From Flavobacterium degerlachei (GTDB taxonomy: Bacteria > Bacteroidota > Bacteroidia > Flavobacteriales > Flavobacteriaceae), in NCBI RefSeq assembly GCF_900106645.1, contig NZ_FNMV01000011.1:62001-126000 (forward strand): 64,000 nucleotides of DNA. Reading direction: 5' to 3'. Both the position numbers and the translations under genes were made by a program. Below are positions 39,398 to 46,514 of this stretch, in pieces (the first letter of the stretch is position 1; each line of letters opens with the position of its first letter). The notes beneath the pieces are model-generated. The model saw only the letters and a list, made by a program, of their open reading frames with translations, made no database searches and had not been told where the DNA came from.

Positions 39398-39700
39398 AAT
39401 AGTGAAGCCCGAGACTCATATAAAGCTAATAGATTCCAAAAAGCGGAATATCCATACCTAGAAAAAGAAAATCAAAAGTTTTCTAATTCTAGAAATAACA
39501 GTAGCCAAAATGATGAGTATGGTTACTGTATTAGAACAGGTATAAAAATTCCATTTGACACTCAAAAACCTTATTCTTATGAGGCCTATCAAACTTGGGC
39601 GATATTTGAGAACTGGAATTACAGAGAAAATTATTGTCATAAAACTGGGAGAGAATCTAATGGAAGGACTTCAATGGCTATCCCAATTTTGAAAAAATAA
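39398..39700 (+). pseudogene. C-terminal remnant of a third PLD/CIRTG-type protein
   Basis: An open frame of 101 codons without a start codon encodes YCIRTGIKIPFDTQKPYSYE and YCHKTGRESNGRT, matching the C-terminal domain of the PLD-like protein at 37633. It ends in TAA at 39698. The N-terminal PLD half is missing, so this is a truncated copy. A minus-strand open frame across the same place is a shadow. Confidence 0.75.
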
Positions 39701-39738
39701 TCTCTAATGAATCCGTAATATAAAACTGTATTTAAATA

Positions 39739-39779
39739 AAAAAATCATACCTAGAAGCACTTTTAGTATGATTTTTTTA
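39739..39779 (+). terminator. Terminator after the PLD gene array
   Basis: AAAATCATAC (39741-39750) pairs with GTATGATTTT (39766-39775), followed by T-run; it closes the defence transcript. Confidence 0.75.
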
Positions 39780-39815
39780 TTTAATGAAGTATATTCAATC
39801 TAATAATAAAAAAAT

Positions 39816-39895
39816 AATCCGACCGAATCCGACCGAATCCAACAGAAACTAACAGAATCCGACAGAATCCGACAGAATCCGACAGAATCCGAACT
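39816..39895 (+). repeat. Array of eight 10-bp direct repeats (AATCCGACAG), iteron-like
   Basis: Eight units of 10 bases follow each other without spacers: two AATCCGACCG, one AATCCAACAG, one AAACTAACAG, three AATCCGACAG and one AATCCGAACT. The spacing is exactly one DNA turn, so bound protein molecules would line up on one face. It lies 55 bases before the first gene of the replication-like module. Iterons of a plasmid origin or a regulator array are the best explanations. Confidence 0.75.
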
Positions 39896-39950
39896 ACCAT
39901 ATTTTGAGTTTTTTAATATTTGCATTAAGTAATTTTAAATAAGCTTAATC

Positions 39951-40247
39951 ATGAAAACACAAGATTTTTTACAATCCTTTGAGAACCTCAAATCAGAAGT
40001 TCAAGACATCAAAATATTACAACAAAGAGTCCTACTTTATTTAGAACGCCCTGACGGCAGCAAAAAGGAAAATCCTTCCTACATAGAGGAACGAATTTCG
40101 GTTAAGGAAACCTGCCAAATTTTAGCATGCTCTGAAGTCACGCTCTGGAAACTTCGTAAGGACGGGACATTACCCTACACTCAACACAAAAGGACCATTC
40201 GATTCAAAAAAATTGATATCATAAATTATCTAAACCAAAAAAGATAG
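39951..40247 (+). CDS. Helix-turn-helix (excisionase/MerR-like) protein
   Basis: The 98-residue protein has a coiled N-terminus (about 1-35) and a MerR/excisionase-like winged helix: RISVKETCQILACSEVTLWKLRKDGTLPYTQHKRTIRFKKIDIINYL. Proteins of this form at the edge of Bacteroidota mobile elements act as excisionase or as regulators of mobilisation genes. It is first in a five-gene run, with two bases between it and the next gene, and directly follows the 10-bp repeat array, which it might bind. Confidence 0.75.
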   Translation: MKTQDFLQSFENLKSEVQDIKILQQRVLLYLERPDGSKKENPSYIEERISVKETCQILACSEVTLWKLRKDGTLPYTQHKRTIRFKKIDIINYLNQKR

Positions 40248-40249
40248 TT

Positions 40250-40744
40250 ATGAAATCAGTTACTCTTAACCTGCGTATTTCTCAAAAATTGAGAGATAGG
40301 CTAATCGATGATTCCCATGAAAAAGGCATTACACTATCTGATAATTCAAGGGAGATACTTACCGCTTACTGCAAAGCAAAAAATAGTGATGAAATTGACA
40401 ATCAAACATTATATGACATCCGTTTTTATAATAGTAGTGAATTCATTTACCTTATCTTTTGGATGTTTGAAAAAATTAGATCCCCAAAACATTTTGGGCC
40501 TAAAACTGAATTGGAAGATCTAAAAAAAATTGTATTACAAGTTGTAACAAATAAGTTTTTCCCTCCAGACTTGAAACAAGAATTCGAAAAAGTACTTATT
40601 GATATTCAAAGAGTAACTAATGAATTTGATTCAGAAAACAATCAATTTAAGTTTAGCCAACTCTGTACTGAAGAAGTTTTTGACTATTCAATCTTGACAG
40701 ACTTTATTAGAAATAAGGCATTTGAAAACAGAATCTATTTGTAG
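40250..40744 (+). CDS. Ribbon-helix-helix-like small protein of the island
   Basis: The 164-residue protein begins with a stretch resembling a ribbon-helix-helix DNA-binding segment (SVTLNLRISQKLRDRLIDDSHEKGITLSDNSREIL). The remaining 110 residues are alpha-helical and not recognised. It is two bases after the HTH gene. It may regulate the module or act in replication or mobilisation. The call rests on the N-terminal pattern only. Confidence 0.45.
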   Translation: MKSVTLNLRISQKLRDRLIDDSHEKGITLSDNSREILTAYCKAKNSDEIDNQTLYDIRFYNSSEFIYLIFWMFEKIRSPKHFGPKTELEDLKKIVLQVVTNKFFPPDLKQEFEKVLIDIQRVTNEFDSENNQFKFSQLCTEEVFDYSILTDFIRNKAFENRIYL

Positions 40745-40752
40745 TACAGTTT

Positions 40753-40795
40753 GCATTACAGTTTGTGATACAAAGTGTAACACAAACTGTAATGC
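40753..40795. repeat. 15-bp perfect inverted repeat (GCATTACAGTTTGTG)
   Basis: Bases 40753-40767 and 40781-40795 are exact reverse complements across a 13-base spacer. TACAGTTTG-like words recur three times within 50 bases. It lies in the gap before the ATPase gene and has no T-run after it, so an operator or a hairpin controlling the downstream gene is more likely than a terminator. Confidence 0.6.
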
Positions 40796-40811
40796 GCCAA
40801 AAACATAACAT

Positions 40812-41861
40812 ATGAACACTAAAATCAGACCAATATCAGACCATACAGATGTATTAAAAAAAGAACTTGAAGCCGATTTAAACAATTCTGGAATAACAAC
40901 CACAAATCCTTCCAACTGTTTCAAAATAAAACCAATTAATGAATGGATAGAGGACGCAAAAAACCGTCCAATCCCAAATATGCTTTTTAGTGAGCTATGG
41001 TATGAAAATGAAACCTGCATATTATTTGCCGACACTAATCTGGGTAAATCCATTTTGGCGTTACAAATGTCAAATGCCTTGAGTAAAGGAATTGCTATTT
41101 TTGGTTTTAAAATGGAAATACTAGCTCAAAAGGTATTGTATTTTGATTTTGAACTATCAGACAAACAAGTAGAAAACAGATACTCCAACCAATATTCTGA
41201 ACATTATGTTTTCAGTCCAAATTTACTTCGGGTAGAAATAAATCCTGAACAAGATATTCCTGCCGAATTTAAAGATTTTGATGATTACTTATGTCACTCG
41301 TTAGAACTTGCAATTGTTGAACATGACGCCAAAATTATCGTCATAGACAATTTAACTTATTTAAAAACGGATACAGAAAAAGCAAAAGATGCTTTACCAC
41401 TGATGAAATTTTTAAATAGTATTAAGAAGAAATACAACCTTTCAATATTAGTGTTAGCTCATACTCCGAAACGTGATGCTTCGAAAGCACTAACTAAAAA
41501 TGATCTTTCTGGGAGCAAAATGTTAATGAACTTTTGTGACAGTTGTTTTGCTATTGGTGAAAGCGCACAAGAAACAAGATTGAGGTACATCAAACAAATT
41601 AAGCAACGAAATACAGAATTGATATATGACACCCAAAATATAATTGTGTGCAAAATTGAGAAGGACACTAATTTCTTAGAGTTCGTTTTTATGGGTTATG
41701 AGAATGAATTGGACCATTTAAAACCAAGAAACAACGAAGAACAGTTTAATGAAATTTTGGAACTAAAAAAACAAGGTTTACCCAACACTCAGATTGCTGA
41801 AAAACTAGGAATAAGTGAAGGCACAGTTCGAAACAAAATAAAAAAATCTGAAAACGCATAA
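40812..41861 (+). CDS. RecA/DnaB-like AAA ATPase (RepA-type) with C-terminal HTH
   Basis: The 349-residue protein has a P-loop FADTNLGKS (residues 72-80), a Walker B IIVIDNLTYL, and ILVLAHTPKR, the pattern of RepA/DnaB-like hexameric helicase ATPases encoded by plasmids and mobile elements. The last 45 residues are a clear helix-turn-helix (LPNTQIAEKLGISEGTVRNKI). It is probably a replication or mobilisation helicase. The next gene begins on its last base. Confidence 0.75.
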   Translation: MNTKIRPISDHTDVLKKELEADLNNSGITTTNPSNCFKIKPINEWIEDAKNRPIPNMLFSELWYENETCILFADTNLGKSILALQMSNALSKGIAIFGFKMEILAQKVLYFDFELSDKQVENRYSNQYSEHYVFSPNLLRVEINPEQDIPAEFKDFDDYLCHSLELAIVEHDAKIIVIDNLTYLKTDTEKAKDALPLMKFLNSIKKKYNLSILVLAHTPKRDASKALTKNDLSGSKMLMNFCDSCFAIGESAQETRLRYIKQIKQRNTELIYDTQNIIVCKIEKDTNFLEFVFMGYENELDHLKPRNNEEQFNEILELKKQGLPNTQIAEKLGISEGTVRNKIKKSENA

Positions 41862-42061
41862 TGACAGCAGAACTAACATATCAAATAATAATGACGCTTC
41901 CTGAAAACGAGCGTGTATTACTATTCGATAAGTTAGAACCACAAATGAAAAAATTTGACATAGGCAGATTACTCTCAGATGATAATCAAAAATTAATAGA
42001 AAAAAGAGAAATGATTGAATTCTTAATCCGTACTCAATTCAGCAAATTTAAGAAGTCGTAA
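41861..42061 (+). CDS. Small protein of the island module, unknown
   Basis: The 66-residue protein (MTAELTYQIIMTLPENERVLLFDKLEP start) has no recognised domain. Its ATG shares the A with the preceding TAA, and the reading frame is free of rare features, so it is probably translated. The LPENERVLLFDKL segment resembles small proteins linked to plasmid replication, but this is weak. Confidence 0.5.
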   Translation: MTAELTYQIIMTLPENERVLLFDKLEPQMKKFDIGRLLSDDNQKLIEKREMIEFLIRTQFSKFKKS

Positions 42062-42063
42062 CA

Positions 42064-42098
42064 CTCGTAATATTCGTAACCTCTACGAAAATTACGAG
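42064..42098. repeat. Imperfect 15-bp inverted repeat (CTCGTAATATTCGTA)
   Basis: 42064-42078 and 42084-42098 are complementary with one mismatch and a 5-base loop; further CTACGAATTA follows. Located in the 61-base gap before the DUF6371 gene; an operator or mRNA hairpin. Confidence 0.5.
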
Positions 42099-42122
42099 CG
42101 CTACGAATTATAAAATAAAAAA

Positions 42123-43124
42123 ATGTATAAATATTCTCTTGATAAATCCAGTAAAAAATTTATTTGCCCAAATTGTAGTAAAAAAAAATTTGTGAAATAT
42201 GTTGACAATGAAAACAATGCGTATTTAGAAGACGGATCCGGTCGATGTGACAATGATAGCAGCTGTAAGCATCATCAATACCCTAATAAAAATTGTGTGA
42301 TTTCCGAATTTATAAAACCAATAATCACAAGACAAGCCTCTACTTTACAATCTGATTTATTGGTTTTATGCGGCAGGAATTTTAATGAAAATAATTTGAT
42401 TCAATTTTTGAAAATTTATTTTTCAGAAGAAGAGGTTCAGTCGGTTATTTTGCAATACAGACTTGGAACATCAAGGCATTGGCTTGGTTCAACAATTTTT
42501 TGGCAAATCAATCCTCAAAATAAAATAATGACGGGGAAAGTGATGCTTTTTAATATTAAAACAGGCAAAAGAATAAAAAAACCGTTTAACCATATTCACT
42601 GGGTTCATAGACTTTTAAAGTTAAATGATTATGTCTTACAGCAGTGTCTATTTGGTTTGCATATAATCAACGAATCGACGAAAAATAAAATTGCCATAGT
42701 AGAGTCAGAAAAGACCGCTTTGATCATGAGCTTATTCTTGCCAGATTATATTTGGATGGCAACAGGCAGTAAAAGTAATTTTAAAAAAGAAATGCTTTTA
42801 CCTTTAAAAAATCATCCTATTTTGGCTTATCCAGATAAATCAGAATATGATGATTGGAACAAAATAACATTAGAACTACAAAAAGAAGGCTTTGAAATTA
42901 GATGCAGTCGCTATATTGAGGATAAAAATGTACCGGATGGAACTGATTTAGCTGACATTTATCTTGAAAGCAGAACGAACGATTCTACTAGAGTTCAAAA
43001 ACAACTCACTAAAACAGAAATTGAGGTTAATAGACTAGCAAAAATTAACCCTACAATTATTAACCTTATTAGAACTTTTGATTTACTGGATAATGAGCAT
43101 AATGAGATTATGAATATTGATTGA
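42123..43124 (+). CDS. DUF6371-type primase-like protein
   Basis: The 333-residue protein has an N-terminal zinc-finger pattern with CPNC (15-18) and C42-x5-C48 followed by histidines (about 42-51), then a Toprim-like domain with IAIVESEKTALIMSL (Glu of Toprim) and ILAYPDKSEYDDW (Asp-x-Asp-like). This layout (CHC2-like finger, Toprim) is that of primase-related proteins of Bacteroidota mobile elements, known as DUF6371. It probably makes primers for element replication together with the RepA-like ATPase two genes upstream. Confidence 0.72.
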   Translation: MYKYSLDKSSKKFICPNCSKKKFVKYVDNENNAYLEDGSGRCDNDSSCKHHQYPNKNCVISEFIKPIITRQASTLQSDLLVLCGRNFNENNLIQFLKIYFSEEEVQSVILQYRLGTSRHWLGSTIFWQINPQNKIMTGKVMLFNIKTGKRIKKPFNHIHWVHRLLKLNDYVLQQCLFGLHIINESTKNKIAIVESEKTALIMSLFLPDYIWMATGSKSNFKKEMLLPLKNHPILAYPDKSEYDDWNKITLELQKEGFEIRCSRYIEDKNVPDGTDLADIYLESRTNDSTRVQKQLTKTEIEVNRLAKINPTIINLIRTFDLLDNEHNEIMNID

Positions 43125-43136
43125 TAAAAGCAACTC

Positions 43137-44126
43137 TTACACTTCTATTTCCCAAATTACAGTTCTTAAACGTTCTTTAATCATTTTTAAAGTATTTTGA
43201 ACAAGATTTTCATTTGGTAAATCTCCATAAACCAAATTTTTAAAATCAGTCGTATAAGTTACTTTTAACTCATTCCAAACCGAATCCAATTCTTTAAAAA
43301 CAACCGCATCAACAGGATGATTCACCAACCATTTATTATTATTTTTAAAACTTATCACATCATCACTGGCTACTGTCAGTAACATTTTTTCGAACTCCGA
43401 TGAATGAAAAAAATCAAACAATTCTTTTTGTTGTAATAATTGATGTAAGTCATAAGCATGCCTTATTTTTTTCTTTAAATCTTCAATAGGGTACTCCGAA
43501 TAGGAAAACCGAACAAGGCTCATTATTTTTTCACAAAGAGTCCTTACAGATTCTAATACCAATACTTCAAAAGGGAGTAATCCATTTTGTTTAGCAATTT
43601 CAGTTTGTCCATTATTAATCATCATATTCCCTATATAAGAATTAACATTCTTTGTCGTATAAGGTTCAAAATAACCCAACCAAGTAGCCTCTATAATGAT
43701 TACATCTCTAACTTGTCCGTAATTACCATTAAATTCTTTTGCATAAGTATGTGCCGTTTTCCGGTTCATTCCCATTTTATGAGTTACTTCCTCTACCATA
43801 ACTTCCGGTAATACTGTATTTATAACTTCACTAATTTTTTTAATTTTATTCGTTAGCTTATTATTAGTTTCACCATCATGTCTCAATACAACAAGGTCAA
43901 TATCTTCCGAAAATCGTTCTATCAAATTAAAACATTTTGAAAGAGCAGTTCCTCCTTTAAATATAGTGTGCTTACCAATTTCATTATGAAAAATCGTATG
44001 CAAAGCAAAAGTAACCCAGTAATCTTTTTCAATATATATTTCTGGAATATTCATTTGTTGAGCCGTAAACCGAACTGCTTGCCTGAAAAGTAGTTTATTC
44101 TCGTGTAGTTTCATATAATATTCCAT
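43137..44126 (-). CDS. abiEii: AbiEii-type nucleotidyltransferase toxin
   Basis: The 329-residue protein has the AbiEii/AbiGii nucleotidyltransferase motif: FKGGTALSKCF (GGT at 58-60) and RFSEDIDLVV with D75-x-D77. AbiEii toxins are type IV partners that stop growth by adding nucleotides to tRNA ends when the antitoxin is low. The gene overlaps the antitoxin gene by 16 bases and is read in the opposite direction to the replication module, forming its own two-gene operon. All active-site residues are visible, so it is probably functional. Confidence 0.87.
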   Translation of the reverse strand: MEYYMKLHENKLLFRQAVRFTAQQMNIPEIYIEKDYWVTFALHTIFHNEIGKHTIFKGGTALSKCFNLIERFSEDIDLVVLRHDGETNNKLTNKIKKISEVINTVLPEVMVEEVTHKMGMNRKTAHTYAKEFNGNYGQVRDVIIIEATWLGYFEPYTTKNVNSYIGNMMINNGQTEIAKQNGLLPFEVLVLESVRTLCEKIMSLVRFSYSEYPIEDLKKKIRHAYDLHQLLQQKELFDFFHSSEFEKMLLTVASDDVISFKNNNKWLVNHPVDAVVFKELDSVWNELKVTYTTDFKNLVYGDLPNENLVQNTLKMIKERLRTVIWEIEV

Positions 44127-44833
44127 TTTTCAGTTTGAGTCAATACTTTATCAACAGGTAATTTATATTTGGTAACAGGGTTTAATGTCTTATAAAGCGA
44201 ATCAGACAGAATCTTTTCATTTAATTCATCTAACATTGCTCCCAAAAGGGCTTTTGTTGCTGGTGGATATTTAAGAGCCAAACGAACCATTGTACTTTTG
44301 TCCTTTTCCGATAAATCTTTTAGAATTGCTAATAATCGTTTACACGAAAATGCAGGATTACTATCTGGTATTTTCTTAATGTAACGAATAGCATCTAACA
44401 ATTGTAACAAAGGGATATTTTCCTTGGTAATATTGTTCTTTTGTTTGATAAATGAAATCATATAACGTTCCCGTTTAAAAGCAGAACGAATTTCATTTTT
44501 ACCTATTTGAATTGTATTACTAACTTGAGTCGTAAGTCCTAATTGATTATACACACTATAACCAGTTAAATACCCCGCTAGTTTCCCATCACTTTCCATC
44601 AAGTCCTTTACAATTTGAGCTTGATTAGGTTCCAATTTACCAAAAGGAGTACTTTCAGGTTTATAATACTTGCCCTTAGAAAGCTTTGCTATTTTCCCTG
44701 ATTTAGTCATTCTATTGAGTGCTTTAATAACTGCTTCTTTTTTATTCACCTCAGTAACAAAGTCAGCATAGGTGAATATGTAGCCTTTAGGAAGTCTATC
44801 AATTGTAACCGATATACATTCAGATGTTTTCAT
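44111..44833 (-). CDS. abiEi: AbiEi-type antitoxin/transcription regulator (DUF6088)
   Basis: The 240-residue protein has an N-terminal winged-helix domain (SVTIDRLPKGYIFTYADFVTEVNKKEAVIKALNRMTKSGKIAKLSKGKYYKP) and a helical C-terminal part, the build of DUF6088/AbiEi antitoxins. AbiEi proteins neutralise AbiEii without direct binding and repress their own promoter by binding inverted repeats. An inverted repeat (44865-44892) and a -7 element lie just upstream, as expected. Confidence 0.8.
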   Translation of the reverse strand: MKTSECISVTIDRLPKGYIFTYADFVTEVNKKEAVIKALNRMTKSGKIAKLSKGKYYKPESTPFGKLEPNQAQIVKDLMESDGKLAGYLTGYSVYNQLGLTTQVSNTIQIGKNEIRSAFKRERYMISFIKQKNNITKENIPLLQLLDAIRYIKKIPDSNPAFSCKRLLAILKDLSEKDKSTMVRLALKYPPATKALLGAMLDELNEKILSDSLYKTLNPVTKYKLPVDKVLTQTEKWNII

Positions 44834-44848
44834 AGATTATTAATACTA

Positions 44849-44892
44849 CAAATATAAATAATTTGTCCAGTTTATTTTACAAAAAACTGGAC
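44849..44892 (-). promoter_or_regulatory. AbiE promoter with palindromic operator
   Basis: Read on the minus strand, TATATTTG (plus 44849-44856) is a -7 element; a TTG is 23 bases upstream (44880-44882). GTCCAGTTT (44865-44873) and AAACTGGAC (44884-44892) form a 9-bp inverted repeat that overlaps the -33 region, a plausible site for autorepression by the AbiEi winged helix. Confidence 0.6.
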
Positions 44893-44920
44893 ATTTTTAA
44901 AATAAATTTGGATAATTCCG

Positions 44921-44964
44921 CAATGGTTAATACCTTTAAACTTGTTTAAAGGTATTAACCATTG
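44921..44964. repeat. 20-bp perfect hairpin (CAATGGTTAATACC...)
   Basis: 44921-44940 is an exact reverse complement of 44945-44964 with a 4-base CTTG loop. It has no T-run. TAATTCCG occurs on both sides (about 44913 and 44981). It lies between the AbiE promoter and the right arm sites; a cruciform-forming element such as an origin or transfer nick region, or a very strong double terminator, are possible. Confidence 0.6.
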
Positions 44965-45151
44965 CATAAATATTGCATAATTCCGTCTTATTACAATCAA
45001 TTTAGACCGAATTCAAGATCTTCTTCTTTATATAAAATCTACCTCAAATTTTACTTTTCAATCAATATTCTCGTTCTAAAAGTAAATTATTAAAGCAAAC
45101 AAATTAAGATTAATTAATTTTCATTAATTTAGCTTAAAATTTTAATATTAA

Positions 45152-45175
45152 CCGTACACGAATCCGTACACGATT
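45152..45175 (+). repeat. Tandem 12-bp repeats (CCGTACACGA), right arm sites
   Basis: CCGTACACGAAT and CCGTACACGATT stand back to back, same orientation and core as the left pair at 20872-20895. Confidence 0.65.
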
Positions 45176-45235
45176 ACTTAATTTTCAAGTCCTGTAACAG
45201 CATATAACTAGGGATTTATTTGGTAAAAATATCAA

Positions 45236-45279
45236 ATTCATAACCCTGAGGTCACGGGTTCAAATCCCGTCCTCGCTAC
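45236..45279 (+). repeat. attR: copy of tRNA-Met 3' half
   Basis: The copy runs from the anticodon loop to the discriminator. Its T-stem reads ACGGG/CCCGT and the acceptor strand CCTCGCT, which would pair fully with the 5' GGCGAGG of the tRNA. It therefore looks like the original tRNA 3' end displaced by island insertion. Confidence 0.85.
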
Positions 45280-45285
45280 GAAAAC

Positions 45286-45319
45286 AAACCCTTAAACAAC
45301 AACTGTTTAAGGGTTTTTT
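45286..45319 (+). terminator. Displaced original tRNA-Met terminator, copy 1
   Basis: ACCCTTAAACA pairs with TGTTTAAGGGT around an ACAAC loop and is followed by T-run. The same hairpin recurs at 47756-47789. Confidence 0.8.
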
Positions 45320-45768
45320 ATTGGGAATAATTCCTCACTTGAGCTAAATAAAAAGTGAGAAAATCCAAAGATCCCACAGTTATATTACTGACAATGTGAA
45401 CGATACAAAATCAGACCTCAGGTTCAGCTGAACTATTTCTTTTTTAAATAAAGAAAAAAGTACTGCACTTTAAGGTTTGTAAATTCATTGCCCAAATTGT
45501 ATTGTAAAAATCTATTCTGACAAAATTAGTTTTTGGTACAAAAAAAAAATACCAAACACTAAGCAAAAAAGGTAAAAATAAAATATAGTTTTCATTTTTA
45601 CCTTTTGAACTTTAACAAAATATTTACCCATGTTAATTAAGTCTATCTTAAACTCTTTAAACTAATATCCTTTTCAATCCCTGCACCTTTATGATAATGT
45701 CCAAATATTAAAACAAAAAAAAGACAAATTATATCTGAAAGACTTTAAAATTTACTCCTTTACAAATC
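45320..45768. other. AT-rich non-coding stretch with degenerate AGTGAG words
   Basis: No gene is recognisable. It contains an inverted TTCCTCACTT (45331-45340) and AAAAGTGAGA (45351-45360), related to the 13-bp repeats near 47591 and 47831, and otherwise AT-rich sequence. Confidence 0.4.
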
Positions 45769-45858
45769 AACGGCGATTATCGCCGTTAATAAAGCAATAT
45801 GTAAACTAAATAATTCAAAAACATCTGACTAGATTTAGTGCATTATAGAGCACTAAAT
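45769..45858. promoter_or_regulatory. Inverted repeats upstream of hipBST (candidate HipB operators)
   Basis: AACGGCGA/TCGCCGTT (45769-45787, 3-base loop) and ATTTAGTGC/GCACTAAAT (45833-45858, 8-base spacer) are perfect inverted repeats; ATTTAGTGC recurs at 45895-45903. HipB-type proteins bind palindromes in their own promoter. Confidence 0.45.
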
Positions 45859-45943
45859 AACAAACACACACTAATATCAGAATAAAAAAACATTATTTAG
45901 TGCTATTTAACGCTCTTTTTATTAAATTTAATAAAATTTATAT

Positions 45944-45951
45944 TATTTTTG
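45944..45951 (+). promoter_or_regulatory. -7 element TATTTTTG for hipBST
   Basis: TATTTTTG matches TAnnTTTG and ends 19 bases before the hipB ATG; no clear -33 TTG is seen, as in regulated promoters. Confidence 0.45.
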
Positions 45952-45970
45952 TATAAAAAAGAGCCGTATA

Positions 45971-46210
45971 ATGCACTTTAAAGAATTAATAAAAATAATA
46001 AAAGACCGTAGAGAAGTACTGCAGGTGACACAAGAAACCTTGGCAGAGTCATCTGGCGTTGGCTTAAGAACCTTAAAACAATTTGAAAGTGGAAAAGGAA
46101 ATCCAACACTACTTACTTTAGGAAAGTTGGCTGATGCCTTAGGTATGGAGGTATGTCTAAAAATTAAAAATCTATCTGTAACAAATGAGAAAGGCAAAAA
46201 TATTATATAA
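45971..46210 (+). CDS. hipB: HipB-like antitoxin (Xre-family HTH)
   Basis: The 79-residue protein is a compact HTH_3 domain: RREVLQVTQETLAESSGVGLRTLKQFESGKGNPTLLTLGKLADALGMEV. It should be the DNA-binding, autoregulating part of the module. Its last 26 bases overlap the next gene, so translation is coupled. In HipBST modules HipB boosts neutralisation by HipS and represses the operon. Confidence 0.85.
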   Translation: MHFKELIKIIKDRREVLQVTQETLAESSGVGLRTLKQFESGKGNPTLLTLGKLADALGMEVCLKIKNLSVTNEKGKNII

Positions 46211-46514
46211 AGATGAAGAAGCAGGTATATTAACCCAACACGATGATGGTTCATTTACATTTCATTATCATGATTATTGGATTGCAGACAGCTCTAAACC
46301 AGGTATAAGTCTAACTTTACCTAAAAGCAAACAAGAATTTCATTCAAAATTCTTATTCCCCTTTTTTTACAACATGCTTCCAGAAGGTTCTAATAGACAA
46401 GTAGTCAGTAAATATAATAAAATTGACCTCGATGATTATTTTGGATTGCTGATGACTACCGCAAAAGACGATAGCATTGGTGCCGTTAGAGTTATTAAAA
46501 TAGAAAAACAATGA
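46185..46514 (+). CDS. hipS: HipS-like protein (HipA N-terminal subdomain as a separate gene)
   Basis: The 109-residue protein corresponds to the N-terminal subdomain 1 of HipA: GSFTFHYHDYWI, GISLTLPKSKQEFHSKFLFPFFYNMLPEGSNR. In classical HipA this part is fused to the kinase; here it is a separate chain that overlaps hipB by 26 bases and hipT by four (ATGA). In characterised HipBST systems HipS is the antitoxin that binds the kinase. The name is by analogy of architecture. Confidence 0.8.
   Translation: MRKAKILYKDEEAGILTQHDDGSFTFHYHDYWIADSSKPGISLTLPKSKQEFHSKFLFPFFYNMLPEGSNRQVVSKYNKIDLDDYFGLLMTTAKDDSIGAVRVIKIEKQ

Noticed and set aside
39816..39895. 10-bp repeats as a CRISPR array
   Set aside because: Units are contiguous with no unique spacers and far too short; no cas genes are nearby.
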